Shown piece by piece: positions 45,243 to 54,915 of a stretch of 64,000 bases of DNA. The number at the start of each line of letters is the position of its first letter. Within the stretch, counting starts at the first letter, position 1. A model generated the notes under the pieces. It was not told where the DNA came from, did no database searches, and was given only the letters and a program-made list of their open reading frames with translations. The translations under genes and the position numbers were made by a program. The stretch comes from Cenarchaeum symbiont of Oopsacas minuta. GTDB lineage: Archaea > Thermoproteota > Nitrososphaeria > Nitrososphaerales > Nitrosopumilaceae. The stretch spans positions 661,235 to 725,234 of the forward strand of contig JAJIZT010000001.1 of assembly GCA_029948415.1 (NCBI GenBank), in the 5' to 3' direction.

Positions 45243-45989
45243 ATGCTTAAAGCTGTAATCACCAACGTGGCCGAGTGGAAGTCTGTTCTCTCTGCGATCG
45301 GAAATATTGTAGAAGATGCCATGTTTATATGCAATAAAGATGGAATAACGTTCCGCGGTATGGATGCAGCCCACGTGGCACTATTAGATGTATCTTTCCC
45401 AAATCGTTCCTTTGAATCTTTTCAAGCAGATACATCGATGTTTGGTATAAAGATTGAAGATTTTAAAAATGTCCTAACTGCTGCATCTCAAAATGACAAA
45501 GTGGCCTTGACTATAAACGGCAAAGACAAACTATGCATTACAATCACTGGTGCAATGAATATGAATTATAATCTCAAACTACTCGAAGGTCGCGAGGTAA
45601 ATACCCCTGTGCCAAAGATCGTGGCAGATTCAAAGATAAAAATATCTCCTACAGCACTCACACGAGTCATATCAAACATTGAAAAAGTCTCAGAGCATGT
45701 TACTATAGATTCAAATACAAAACGAATCCAGTTTTCAGGCAAAGGGGATATTGGAGATGCAAAGATTGACGTGCTTAAAGACAATCCAGAACTATCCACA
45801 CTAGAGGTCAAAGAGAGCTCTAGTTCAGTATACAATATAGAATATCTTACACAGCTTGTACGTACGATTGGTCACTCGTGCAACAATGTCGGAATAGAAT
45901 ATGGTTCACAGACACCGATAAAACTATTATTTGAGATGCCTTCCATGACACAGGTAAATTATTATCTTGCACCTCGTATTGAAAACTAG
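45243..45989 (+). CDS. pcn: DNA polymerase sliding clamp PCNA
   Basis: A 248-residue clamp with two similar domains. ICNKDGITFRGMDAAHVALL near 33-52 and the C-terminal YYLAPRIEN fit PCNA. It forms a homotrimer that tethers replicative polymerase and other enzymes to DNA. It sits on the opposite strand within the aromatic gene cluster, overlapping the aroA stop by 4 bp. GCTATAAAAAAAT near 45170 is a possible TATA element. Confidence 0.94.
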   Translation: MLKAVITNVAEWKSVLSAIGNIVEDAMFICNKDGITFRGMDAAHVALLDVSFPNRSFESFQADTSMFGIKIEDFKNVLTAASQNDKVALTINGKDKLCITITGAMNMNYNLKLLEGREVNTPVPKIVADSKIKISPTALTRVISNIEKVSEHVTIDSNTKRIQFSGKGDIGDAKIDVLKDNPELSTLEVKESSSSVYNIEYLTQLVRTIGHSCNNVGIEYGSQTPIKLLFEMPSMTQVNYYLAPRIEN

Positions 45990-47242
45990 AGTTTGATCTT
46001 TCCACCGACTGTACAGATATCTTTGATAAAGTCTGGATACGAGATTGCAACAGATTCAGGGTCAGTTACGGTGCACTCTCCAATGTACATACCAGCTAGA
46101 CAAAATGCCATAAATAATCTATGATCTCCTCTAGCATCAAACTTTGCAGGTTTTAATCGCTGAGTACATTCTATGGTGAGGCTATCGTCGGTTTTAGTAA
46201 TAATAGCTCCAGTCTTTGCAAGCTCTGTAGAGATTACTGTAATCCTATCTGTCTCTTTGTATTTTGTATGTCCTATTCCAGTTATGATCGTCTTTTTGGA
46301 TCCTTTTAGTGCAAGTACTGCCATGGCTGGAAAAAGATCTGGCTGATCTATTAGATCTATTATTTGCGTATCTGCACTTTTAGAATTTTCTACAATGCAC
46401 CTCTCATTCTCAAAGCAGATAGAGATGCCCATCTTTGAGCAGATCTCTATTATGTGCGAGCTCTCAGATGGCCCATCCTTTGATCTGCCTATATCTATCT
46501 CTAGTCTTTCACCAAAGAGAATTTTTGCTACAACAAGCAGTGCTAGTATCGAGGTATCAAAAGGAACGGTAAACTTTGTTGCAACATATCTTTGTCTATC
46601 GCACGAGTATCCAAGATCTGTGCGTTTTACTAGTACACCAAACCTCTTCATCGTCTCTATGGTGTATGCAACATAGTCTTTTGATACAAGTGACCCATCA
46701 ATATCTACAACTATGCCATTTTTACTCATCGAACCGGCCATGAGTAAAGCAGATACATATTGGCTAGATACATCTCCTCGAATTGTCACATTGCCGCCCT
46801 CTATGATGCCGTGTATGGTTATTGGAGGCATATTATCATATGCGTCAATCTTTGCACCCATCTTGCTTAGTGATTCTAGCAAGGCCTTCATTGGACGCTT
46901 TGAGAGACTCGCATCTCCATACAATGTGCTAGTACCATCTATCAAAGATGCAACTGCTGTAGCTATCCTCATTGTAGTTCCAGAGTTTGCCGCATCTATT
47001 TTTGCCGGTTTTATCTCTAGTGTTCCTGTTATCTCTAATAGATCATCTCTAATTGAAATATCTGCACCAAATCCTTTGCATGCAGATATTGTAGATCTAG
47101 TATCTGCAGAGAATAATGGATCATATATGATACTTTTACCTTTTGCCAAAGATGCAAGAAATATAGCTCTATGTGTATAGCTTTTACTTGCAGGACATTT
47201 TATAACCCCTACAAGATTTGATTTTGCTATGCTACAAAACAT
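45986..47242 (-). CDS. aroA: 3-phosphoshikimate 1-carboxyvinyltransferase (EPSP synthase, AroA)
   Basis: A 418-residue enzyme adding enolpyruvate from PEP to shikimate 3-phosphate. PASKSYTHRAIFLASLAKG (residues 18-36), NSGTTMR near 85-91, DGSLVSKDY and DQPDLFPAMAVLAL with RGDHRLFMAF near the end are typical. It overlaps the shikimate kinase gene by 11 bp. Confidence 0.94.
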   Translation of the reverse strand: MFCSIAKSNLVGVIKCPASKSYTHRAIFLASLAKGKSIIYDPLFSADTRSTISACKGFGADISIRDDLLEITGTLEIKPAKIDAANSGTTMRIATAVASLIDGTSTLYGDASLSKRPMKALLESLSKMGAKIDAYDNMPPITIHGIIEGGNVTIRGDVSSQYVSALLMAGSMSKNGIVVDIDGSLVSKDYVAYTIETMKRFGVLVKRTDLGYSCDRQRYVATKFTVPFDTSILALLVVAKILFGERLEIDIGRSKDGPSESSHIIEICSKMGISICFENERCIVENSKSADTQIIDLIDQPDLFPAMAVLALKGSKKTIITGIGHTKYKETDRITVISTELAKTGAIITKTDDSLTIECTQRLKPAKFDARGDHRLFMAFCLAGMYIGECTVTDPESVAISYPDFIKDICTVGGKIKL

Positions 47243-48077
47243 AAACGTGCGCCTTTTTACAATTTATGGGCATAGTAATTATGCGACCCTGTGATCGTGT
47301 AAACTGTTTTTTTACCTTTGTAATATTTGGTTTTTTAGCAACAGCTGCAACTGCCGGGCCATTGCCTGAGACAGATACACCAAGTGCACCTGCACCAACA
47401 AGTGCTCCTATGAGTTTAGGATCTGTATTAAGTATGCTCGATGCGGCAACGCCGTTTAGAATCATCGCATTCCAATAATCACCCAAACGCGCCATCTCCC
47501 ATGCACGCCTAAATGTTTTGGACATTTGACGCAAGCGTTTTGGATTACCACGTGCTCTTTTGTATGGTATGTATATTACTGCGTGCAGATTGCGTGGAGC
47601 CTTTTTTGCAACGACGAGTTTTTTTCTCCAATTGTCAGTTACACAAAATCCACCATAATAGCAAGCACATGCATCATCGTACGCTCCAGTGATACTCACT
47701 CCAGCATCCATGGATGCTGCAACACCGGCGCGTATTACTTTATCATCATCTATCTTTTTTGAGAACAGCTTTGCGCACGCTAGCGCAACGGCAGTTGATA
47801 TGGCACTAGAGCTCTTTAATCCATATCCGGCAGGTATCTGTGTGCTCAAAGATACGGTAATTTTATGCGATTTTAATAGTCTCTTTGAGATTGACCTCTT
47901 TACTGTTTTAGAGACTAGTCTCTCACTTTTACTCTTTACATAGATCCCACTGCCATTTGATTTTGTTACAGTTGCCTCTGTTACAAGATCTACCCCAAGT
48001 GTTGCACCTTTCTTGGCAGCTATTGCATTGACTAGAGATATTGCACCATATACTCTAGCTCGTACTGTATCTGCCAT
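47232..48077 (-). CDS. aroK: shikimate kinase, archaeal GHMP type
   Basis: A 281-residue kinase of the GHMP superfamily, unrelated to bacterial AroK. The ATP-binding loop IPAGYGLKSSSAISTA is at about 81-96 and the C-terminal GALGVSVSGNGPAVAAVA is the third GHMP motif. In the operon it is directly between aroE and aroA, as in other archaea. Confidence 0.92.
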   Translation of the reverse strand: MADTVRARVYGAISLVNAIAAKKGATLGVDLVTEATVTKSNGSGIYVKSKSERLVSKTVKRSISKRLLKSHKITVSLSTQIPAGYGLKSSSAISTAVALACAKLFSKKIDDDKVIRAGVAASMDAGVSITGAYDDACACYYGGFCVTDNWRKKLVVAKKAPRNLHAVIYIPYKRARGNPKRLRQMSKTFRRAWEMARLGDYWNAMILNGVAASSILNTDPKLIGALVGAGALGVSVSGNGPAVAAVAKKPNITKVKKQFTRSQGRIITMPINCKKAHVYVL

Positions 48078-48884
48078 CTAAAAACCTCCAACGATTGCAC
48101 GCCTCATAACCTTTCTTGGTGCATCTATTTTGTGCCATATCTTAAAAGAGCGGCACGCCTGTCCAAGCAACATCTCGTATCCATATATTATAATGGATCC
48201 AGCTTTTGTAGCCTCGCGCAATAATTCTGTCTTCATCGGTCTATACACTAGATCGTATATGATCTGATCTGCATTCATAGACTCTGCAGGTATTATACTT
48301 TGTTCATTCTTTAAACCAAGTGAGGTTGCATTTACAATTAATGATGCGCTCTTTGCCAATCTTGGTGCATCGTGTATGGATTCTATCTGCACGTCGGCCA
48401 ACTCGAGTAATGCTTTTGCAGAACTTTTTGTACGGTTTGCAATTGTAATACTAGATACTCTCTGTCTTGCAAGAGATGCAACTATGGCTCTTGCAGCACC
48501 TCCAGCACCTAGTACGAGTACATCCATATCCTTTATGTCAATATTACGTTCACGCAATGGATCCAAAAAACCTTCCATGTCAGTATTATATCCAGACAAT
48601 CTTCCATCTGATATCGATACTGTATTTGCAGCTCCGACTTTTTTACAATCATCATCATACGAGTCTAGATACTTTAAAATCTCTACCTTGTGAGGTATTG
48701 TAACATTAAAACCAGATAAAAGTGCATTCTTTATAGACTCTACACCATCTTTTAGCTCGTCTCTGCCTATCTTGTATGCAATGTACGATGAATCCATTTT
48801 GAGCTCTTTAAACGCTGCATTATGTATGAGCGGAGACATGGAGTGATCTATTGGGTCTCCGATAACTGCATACGTTCCTGTCAT
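48078..48884 (-). CDS. aroE: shikimate 5-dehydrogenase (AroE)
   Basis: A 268-residue NADPH-dependent enzyme. GDPIDHSMSPLIHNAAF at 8-24 and NVTIPHK at 60-66 line the substrate site. GAGGAARAI is near 126, and NATSLGLK (about 190) and YGYEMLLGQA (about 233) are family motifs. It abuts aroK with no gap. Confidence 0.93.
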   Translation of the reverse strand: MTGTYAVIGDPIDHSMSPLIHNAAFKELKMDSSYIAYKIGRDELKDGVESIKNALLSGFNVTIPHKVEILKYLDSYDDDCKKVGAANTVSISDGRLSGYNTDMEGFLDPLRERNIDIKDMDVLVLGAGGAARAIVASLARQRVSSITIANRTKSSAKALLELADVQIESIHDAPRLAKSASLIVNATSLGLKNEQSIIPAESMNADQIIYDLVYRPMKTELLREATKAGSIIIYGYEMLLGQACRSFKIWHKIDAPRKVMRRAIVGGF

Positions 48885-48908
48885 ACAACTAGTACAAAAT
48901 GTGGAAAT

Positions 48909-49574
48909 TTAAACGATCAATGTATCCAACATCTGTCTTGCTGAGAGCTGTCCTGGAGCTATTGCTCTACCAAGTGAGACAAATGTGAACGGACTGCCCA
49001 AATACAGGCACAATAGGCGCGAGATTTTGCCCAAATCACCCATCGCAAAGGCAACCAAATTTGTCTTTGATCTTTTAGAGTACAAAGCCAAGATCGTCGC
49101 TGCATCAGAGGGCTTTACGGCCATGGTAACGATCTTGACATATTTTGAATATTTTTCCATTAGAGCCATCTTTGAGTGCAACTCTTTAATGCTAGGTGTT
49201 CTTTTAAAATCATGCCACGAGCAGAGCACATTTGTCTTTGTATCTGATATGTATCTGTAGAGATTTGGATTTTTTTTAATCACAGTATACTCTACATCCA
49301 AAAGATATGGATTATACTCTGCTATTAATTTCATTATAGATATACGCTCTCTCTCTGTTCCAGTAAATACTCCCCCTTGGGATTTTGGACGGAGTGTGCA
49401 TATGGTCTTTGATATCTTGCTCTTGCATAACTCTAATGCTATTGGCACATCGTTAGGTTTTAAAAAATCAAGTCGTAGTTCTGCATAATCGCATACTGTA
49501 AGGGCTTTTTGCAAGGTAGAATTTATTGTACGAGGAGTTTTCTGTGCAATGCTTGCACACATTTTGTATTTCAT
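48909..49574 (-). CDS. aroD: 3-dehydroquinate dehydratase, type I (AroD)
   Basis: A 221-residue TIM-barrel enzyme that works through a Schiff base. AELRLDFL near 31-38, SWHDFKRTPS with the catalytic His, and YVKIVTMA with the lysine match type I. Its start overlaps the 3-dehydroquinate synthase gene by 4 bp. Confidence 0.9.
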   Translation of the reverse strand: MKYKMCASIAQKTPRTINSTLQKALTVCDYAELRLDFLKPNDVPIALELCKSKISKTICTLRPKSQGGVFTGTERERISIMKLIAEYNPYLLDVEYTVIKKNPNLYRYISDTKTNVLCSWHDFKRTPSIKELHSKMALMEKYSKYVKIVTMAVKPSDAATILALYSKRSKTNLVAFAMGDLGKISRLLCLYLGSPFTFVSLGRAIAPGQLSARQMLDTLIV

Positions 49575-50614
49575 TTTTCTAGGATATATTCGTCAGATAC
49601 TTCCATACCAAAGTGTCTTCCAGTTGCAGGTTTTGCATAAACTAGAACAGTGTCACCTTTTTTAAGATGTGTTACAGATACGAGGTCGCCTCTAGAACGG
49701 ATAAAACGTATCGTCTCTGCATCTTGTGCTATGATTCCTCCTAGCTCTGATCCCACTTTGGCTTTTATCATTAGCATTGGACGGCGCTCTATCTTTGATC
49801 TTCCAACTGTCACACGTCTAGCCTTTCCTTTTGAATCTAGCACCAACACTTCAGTACCAGTCTCAACCTCTGAGAGATATTTTGTAGTGCCGTCGACTCC
49901 AAGTGTATAACAATGTACGGCTCCAGCATTTACACGAAATGGTCTAGGGGATGTAAACGATGAGCCAACTGATTCGTTGTGCACCAAAAACATAAAATTT
50001 GATCTGTTGCCTATCAGCATACCTTCCCCGCGATGCAACATTGATGCAGTATCTACGCAGACTCGCTCTCCATCTCCAACCTCTTTTATCTCAGTTATAG
50101 TGGCCTTTTGCATCTTGAAACTTTTTGTACCCATGTACAGTAGAGCCTCTTTTACTTTTGATATCGAGGATGCATCAAATATGACACCATCGACTCCTAT
50201 ATCCAATATCGAGAACATCTTTCGAACCTCTGAAGGGTCTTTGGCGATAGCAAGTATGCGAGTGTGCAATCTATGAAGTTTTGCGATAATGTTCTCTAGA
50301 GGTATTATCTTCCAGTCTTTGACCTCTATAATGACAAAATCTAGTCCTTTCTTTGCATGTACGAGTATCTCGTCGATATCCAAGTTTGATCCTACTTTAA
50401 AGCGTCTGCCAATTTTTTTACCACGAATCTTTTTTGCATCTTTATCAATTATGACATATTTGGCATCTTTGGATGACCAGAGTGCATCCAACTTTGAGCC
50501 AGATATGTTCTTTGGGTCTGTATACACTGTCTTTATTCCCTCTTGTTTTAACTCTGAAAAGAATGCATCCAACTTTGATCTTGGCATCTTTGGAGCCACT
50601 ATGAGCTCTTTCAT
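49571..50614 (-). CDS. 3-dehydroquinate synthase II (archaeal)
   Basis: A 347-residue enzyme of the AroB'-type family that converts the aldolase product to 3-dehydroquinate with NAD+, replacing classical AroB. DASSISKVKEALLYMGTKSF, RPFRVNAGAVHCYTLGVDG and RFIRSRGDLVSVTHL match the archaeal family. It follows the aldolase-like gene by 1 bp. Confidence 0.92.
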   Translation of the reverse strand: MKELIVAPKMPRSKLDAFFSELKQEGIKTVYTDPKNISGSKLDALWSSKDAKYVIIDKDAKKIRGKKIGRRFKVGSNLDIDEILVHAKKGLDFVIIEVKDWKIIPLENIIAKLHRLHTRILAIAKDPSEVRKMFSILDIGVDGVIFDASSISKVKEALLYMGTKSFKMQKATITEIKEVGDGERVCVDTASMLHRGEGMLIGNRSNFMFLVHNESVGSSFTSPRPFRVNAGAVHCYTLGVDGTTKYLSEVETGTEVLVLDSKGKARRVTVGRSKIERRPMLMIKAKVGSELGGIIAQDAETIRFIRSRGDLVSVTHLKKGDTVLVYAKPATGRHFGMEVSDEYILEK

Positions 50615-50615
50615 A

Positions 50616-51398
50616 TTAGATCAGCCGCTTTTTGGCATTGTCTATAGAGCTAGATCTAAATATAATATCCGCTAGTGCACTAGAGATGGCAGCTGGATCT
50701 TTATGGGCAAAGATGTTTCTACCATATGTGACACCTTTGGCACCTGCTTTTATGGCATCGTGAGTCATCTTTAAGAGATCCTCATCAGTATCCATCTTTG
50801 GACCTCCAGCTATGACTATGGGTACAGGTGTGCTCTTTACAATCTCTGCAAACGATTCAGGATCACCTGTGTATACTGTTTTTACGATATCTGCGCCACA
50901 TTCTGCACCGATTCTTGCTACATGTGCCACTGTATCTGCATCGTGTGGGTCTTTGATATTCTCTCCACGTGGATACATCATTGCCAAAAGTGGCATATTC
51001 CACATGTGGCACTCGTCTGAGACTTTGCCCAACTGTGAGAGCATCTCTGCATCATCACTTCCACCTATATTGATATGAAGTGATATGCCATCAGCACCAA
51101 GTCTTACAGCCTCTTCAACTGTTCCATTCAACACTTTACGATCTAGTTGAGATGAAAGTGATGTGCTAGATGAGAGGTGTACTAGAATTCCAATCTTTGT
51201 CGGGTTTGGCATTGATTTTAAAATTCCTTTATTTATTATGACGCTCGTCAGTCCGTTACCTGCACACTTTGATATTATTTTATGTGGATCTTTTAGACCT
51301 AGTATTGGACCATTTGATATTCCATGATCCATCGGTATGCACAACATACGTCCTTGGTTCATGATACGATTCATACGTATTTGAAGGCCGCTTACCAT
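50616..51398 (-). CDS. 2-amino-3,7-dideoxy-D-threo-hept-6-ulosonate synthase (aldolase-like)
   Basis: A 260-residue class I aldolase-like TIM barrel (FbaB/DeoC superfamily). MDHGISNGPILGL near 23-35, LHINIGGSDDAEML near 103-116, and IVKTVYTGD carrying the Schiff-base lysine are typical. It is the first gene of the shikimate operon and the archaeal replacement for DAHP synthase. Fructose-bisphosphate aldolase is the main alternative, but the neighbour makes this role likely. Confidence 0.88.
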   Translation of the reverse strand: MVSGLQIRMNRIMNQGRMLCIPMDHGISNGPILGLKDPHKIISKCAGNGLTSVIINKGILKSMPNPTKIGILVHLSSSTSLSSQLDRKVLNGTVEEAVRLGADGISLHINIGGSDDAEMLSQLGKVSDECHMWNMPLLAMMYPRGENIKDPHDADTVAHVARIGAECGADIVKTVYTGDPESFAEIVKSTPVPIVIAGGPKMDTDEDLLKMTHDAIKAGAKGVTYGRNIFAHKDPAAISSALADIIFRSSSIDNAKKRLI

Positions 51399-51496
51399 AA
51401 TGGTGCATATTCTAAACCCACTTAAAAATAGTGTGTAAAATAACCATTGTGGGCATGATAAATCAAGATGACTATTGCAGAGTTTAAATCTCTAAT

Positions 51497-52711
51497 TTGA
51501 TTTTGCAAGATACGGTTCTGCAAGTTCATCTGCTCAATTTGTTCAGAGGTGATAAATCAAAGGTTATTAACCGTGCAGAGAGATATTATGTATTGGCTCA
51601 GGTTTGGCAGACTATATCCTCTAGTGAGATTGGAGATATTTTAGAGAGATCACTAGCTGGTACTAGACTCACAAAAGATGACTGCATCCGCATGCTAGAA
51701 TCTCCAGATGTACACCTGATGGGAATGGTTGCCGGATATCTTACAAGAAAGATTTATGGTAAAAAAGCATCATTTGTAAACAATATCATCTTAAACTATA
51801 CAAATGTCTGCATCACGGACTGTAAATTCTGTGCATTTTATAGATCTCCCAATGATAAACAAGCATACACACTGACCCTAGAGCAGATAGAGTCAAGGGT
51901 TAAAACAGCATATGATATGTTTGGCATACGGCAGGCACTCATACAGGGAGGACACAATCCAGATCTATCACTAGAATATTATGAGAGTGCTTTTTCAATG
52001 ATCCGCTCAAAGTTTCCAATGGTAGGTATTCATGCCCTCTCTGCATCAGAGATCGATATTATAGCAAAGGTAGAGAGATCATCTACAAGAGAGATACTAT
52101 CTAGACTAAAGGATGCAGGGTTGCAGTCAGTTCCAGGAGCTGGAGCTGAGATATTGGTAGACTCTGTAAAGGATGTAATCAGTCCAAAAAAAATAAAGAG
52201 TGCAGACTGGATACGAATAATGCAAGAGGCTCACGAGATAGGTCTTCCTTCATCTGCTACGATGATGTATGGACATGTTGAATCTGTATCTGATATTGCA
52301 ACCCATTTTGAACTAGTATCATCATTACAGCAAAAGACAGGAGGTTTTATGGCGTTTATACCGTGGAGCTTTGAGTCAAACAATACAGAGATGCAAGATG
52401 ATCCAGGCTTGAATTATAAAACCGGAGGAATAAACTTGCTACGCATGATTGCCATATCTAGACTATATTTTTACGGCCTCATCGAACACATTCAATCTTC
52501 ATGGCTTACAAACGGGGTTGGAATGGCACAGATTGCACTACAACATGGTGCAGATGACTTTGGTGGTACGCTCATAGGCGAAGAGGTTGTCTCGTGTACG
52601 GGGGCACGCTCAACTGAGCTCACTGACAAACGTATTGTAAAATCCATACGCCAGATGGGATACAAAGTTTTAGAGCGCGACAATTTTTACAAAACAATTA
52701 GAGAGCGCTAG
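51497..52711 (+). CDS. mqnC: MqnC-like radical SAM enzyme (cyclic dehypoxanthine futalosine synthase)
   Basis: A 404-residue relative of CofH and MqnE. The cluster motif CITDCKFC (Cys105, 109, 112) is followed by GIHALSASEI, PGAGAEIL and GGFMAFIPWSFE. The last two favour MqnC over CofH. MqnC closes a ring in futalosine-dependent menaquinone synthesis. The start is a TTG, and a later start is possible. It converges with a UbiD-like gene (4-bp overlap), which could act in the same pathway. I see no other mqn genes here. Confidence 0.75.
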   Translation: MILQDTVLQVHLLNLFRGDKSKVINRAERYYVLAQVWQTISSSEIGDILERSLAGTRLTKDDCIRMLESPDVHLMGMVAGYLTRKIYGKKASFVNNIILNYTNVCITDCKFCAFYRSPNDKQAYTLTLEQIESRVKTAYDMFGIRQALIQGGHNPDLSLEYYESAFSMIRSKFPMVGIHALSASEIDIIAKVERSSTREILSRLKDAGLQSVPGAGAEILVDSVKDVISPKKIKSADWIRIMQEAHEIGLPSSATMMYGHVESVSDIATHFELVSSLQQKTGGFMAFIPWSFESNNTEMQDDPGLNYKTGGINLLRMIAISRLYFYGLIEHIQSSWLTNGVGMAQIALQHGADDFGGTLIGEEVVSCTGARSTELTDKRIVKSIRQMGYKVLERDNFYKTIRER

Positions 52712-54141
52712 AGTCCATACTCTGACCAGCGTTGATCGACGCGTTTTACTGTATCTTTATCTGCACAGACTGGAATTTGAATCTCCCTCTCGTATCCTTC
52801 TTCTGCTGTTTTTTGTGTGGCATCTATACCCATCTTTGAGCCATGGTTTACTCTAGGTGATGCAGGGTCTAGAGTGTCAGTTGGTGCCCCATCTATAATT
52901 ACAGTATCCCTTGCTGCATCTGCTCTTGTGGTCATGGCCCAGATCACATCGTCCATATCATGCACGTTTATGCCCTCATCTACTACTATGATCGTCTTTG
53001 TGAGTGCAAGCTGGCCTGTACCCCACATTCCCATCATTACTTTTTTGGCCTGACCTGGATAACTTTTACGGATTGCCACTATGGCCATTCCTTGAAACCA
53101 TCCAGCTGGAGGCATTGCAAAGTCTGTAATCTCTGGCTGGAGCATCTGTAAAAGAGGCAAAAAGGCGCGCTCTATCACTTTGCCAATATATGCATCCTCT
53201 AGTATTGGCTTGCCAACTACTGTGGTAAGATATATTGGATCTCTTCTCCTCATCATGCCAGTTAGTGTAAAGACAGGATACTCTTCCACTGGAGTATAGT
53301 ATCCTGTGTGATCACCAAACGGTCCTTCAGGGCGCATATCATCTGAATCTACATATCCTTCAAGAACAATCTCTGCATTTGCTGGAACCTCAATATCTAC
53401 TGTCTTGCATTTTACAGTCTTTATTCCAGATTTTCTTGTAATTCCTGCAAACAGATACTTGTCAAGACCTTCTGGTACTGGGGCAATGGATGCAAAAACG
53501 GTTGCAGGGTCTGCACCTAGAATTACTGCTAGCTCGATTTTGCCATTGTTTATCTTGGCATGTTGTGCTCCACGTTTGTGTCTTTGCCAGTGCATTAGAG
53601 CATGCGTATCATCGAGTATCTGCATGCGGTATACGCCGAGGTTTCTAACACCAGTCTCTGGGTGTTTTGTTGCAACTAGACCAAGCGTGATGAATCTTCC
53701 AGCATCCTTTGGCCAGCTCTTCAGTATGGGCATCTTTGAGAACGAGGGAGAATCTTCTATAACTGATGTTACCGGACCATTTTTTTCGAGCTTTGGAAAT
53801 GCTTTACCCATTTTTGAGATCTCGGGTAATTTTCTAATTTTTCCCATGGTGCTAGATGGCATCTCCATACGAGTCATCTCTACGATTCTTGAACCGATAT
53901 CGGTAAAATCATCCATTTCAAGTCCAATCTGTAACATTTTTTCAGAACCAAACGCATTACCAAGAACTGGCATCTCATAACCTTTGACGTTTTCAAAGAG
54001 TATAGCTGGACCTTTTGCATACATTGTACGTCGCAGAATCTCTGCAATCTCCAACTCTGTATCGACTTGAACTGTAACACGTTTTAGCATCCCTGCATTA
54101 TCGAGTGCATTTACAAGATCTCCAACATCCTCTATGGGCAT
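52708..54141 (-). CDS. UbiD-family decarboxylase
   Basis: A 477-residue prenylated-FMN-dependent decarboxylase. DTELEIAEILRR, VATKHPETGVRNLGVYRMQ, HWQRHKRGAQHA, and EGPFGDHTGYYTPVEEYP (about 290-310) are UbiD blocks, with the metal and prFMN ligands. It may decarboxylate a menaquinone precursor (aromatic acid) given its convergent MqnC-like neighbour. It needs a UbiX prenyltransferase, not in the window. Confidence 0.87.
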   Translation of the reverse strand: MPIEDVGDLVNALDNAGMLKRVTVQVDTELEIAEILRRTMYAKGPAILFENVKGYEMPVLGNAFGSEKMLQIGLEMDDFTDIGSRIVEMTRMEMPSSTMGKIRKLPEISKMGKAFPKLEKNGPVTSVIEDSPSFSKMPILKSWPKDAGRFITLGLVATKHPETGVRNLGVYRMQILDDTHALMHWQRHKRGAQHAKINNGKIELAVILGADPATVFASIAPVPEGLDKYLFAGITRKSGIKTVKCKTVDIEVPANAEIVLEGYVDSDDMRPEGPFGDHTGYYTPVEEYPVFTLTGMMRRRDPIYLTTVVGKPILEDAYIGKVIERAFLPLLQMLQPEITDFAMPPAGWFQGMAIVAIRKSYPGQAKKVMMGMWGTGQLALTKTIIVVDEGINVHDMDDVIWAMTTRADAARDTVIIDGAPTDTLDPASPRVNHGSKMGIDATQKTAEEGYEREIQIPVCADKDTVKRVDQRWSEYGL

Positions 54142-54226
54142 TGTTTATGATATGATTAGTTTTCTGTATAATCTTATCTACGAGTATATCTTAATGTTTT
54201 TTACATAGTAAAGCAATCATACACCA

Positions 54227-54451
54227 ATGTCACACTGTTCAGTATGCAAAGGCATAGGTCACATAGAACTACTTGACACCCCATGCCAATTTTGTAACGG
54301 TACTGGAGAGTATACAAAGGCAGCAGATGCTTTTCTTACATCGCATACATGTCAGTGTATATTATTGGATAGAAAAAAATGTCCAGTGTGCGGTAAAAAT
54401 TGCCATCATGATACACCAAATAGAGTAAAGATTGTGGCTCCGCCAGTTTAG
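54227..54451 (+). CDS. small DnaJ-type zinc-finger protein
   Basis: A 74-residue protein with four CxxC pairs: CSVCKGIGH, CQFCNGTG, CQC, CPVCGKNC. The first two are CxxCxGxG repeats of the DnaJ central zinc-binding domain. No J-domain is present. It may be a stand-alone chaperone-like zinc protein. Confidence 0.65.
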   Translation: MSHCSVCKGIGHIELLDTPCQFCNGTGEYTKAADAFLTSHTCQCILLDRKKCPVCGKNCHHDTPNRVKIVAPPV

Positions 54452-54822
54452 ATTGGAGGTAGTTCAGTTTTTTTACCAAATCCACCAGAACCATATTTAC
54501 AGTAAAAACACAGATCAGAGCTCATATGATCTAAAAGTTCGATGTGTATGGCACCTATCTTTAGAGCAATCTTTGTCATGATGCGATATTTTAGAGGCAT
54601 TGATGGAACCACTTCTTTTAGATAGACTCTATGGTGATCTGGACAAAACTTTAGTGTAACTGTTGCACTCTTGTCACCGGATTCGTTTACTTGACGAGTG
54701 AACTTTATCTGCTCGCGGACATACTCGTGTTTTGGACAGGGGCAGTCTTTGCCTCCAGGGTGCTTGTATGCTGGAATATTCTTCCAGTCAAATCCAGGAT
54801 AATCACGCTCGAAATCGTCCAT
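54448..54822 (-). CDS. conserved hypothetical protein, Cys/His-rich
   Basis: A 124-residue protein. CPCPKHEYVREQ and CPDHHRVYLKE in the first half, and CFYCKYG near the end, suggest one or two metal sites. I do not recognise a family. The N-terminal DFERDYPGFDWKNIPAYKHP is unusual. Confidence 0.6.
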   Translation of the reverse strand: MDDFERDYPGFDWKNIPAYKHPGGKDCPCPKHEYVREQIKFTRQVNESGDKSATVTLKFCPDHHRVYLKEVVPSMPLKYRIMTKIALKIGAIHIELLDHMSSDLCFYCKYGSGGFGKKTELPPI

Positions 54823-54880
54823 GTATGTCGTTAAACTAGTTATCTTATAAACTTGATATGATCTAGACCCGTTTTACGCA

Positions 54881-54895
54881 TTAAACTATATAACC
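54881..54895 (+). promoter_or_regulatory. TATA element before the KPKG-repeat gene
   Basis: TTAAACTATATAACC is centred about 28 bp before the ATG at 54916, the best-looking archaeal TATA box in this part of the window. It suggests strong, independent transcription. Confidence 0.5.
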
Positions 54896-54915
54896 TATGT
54901 TTTTACACACGATAC

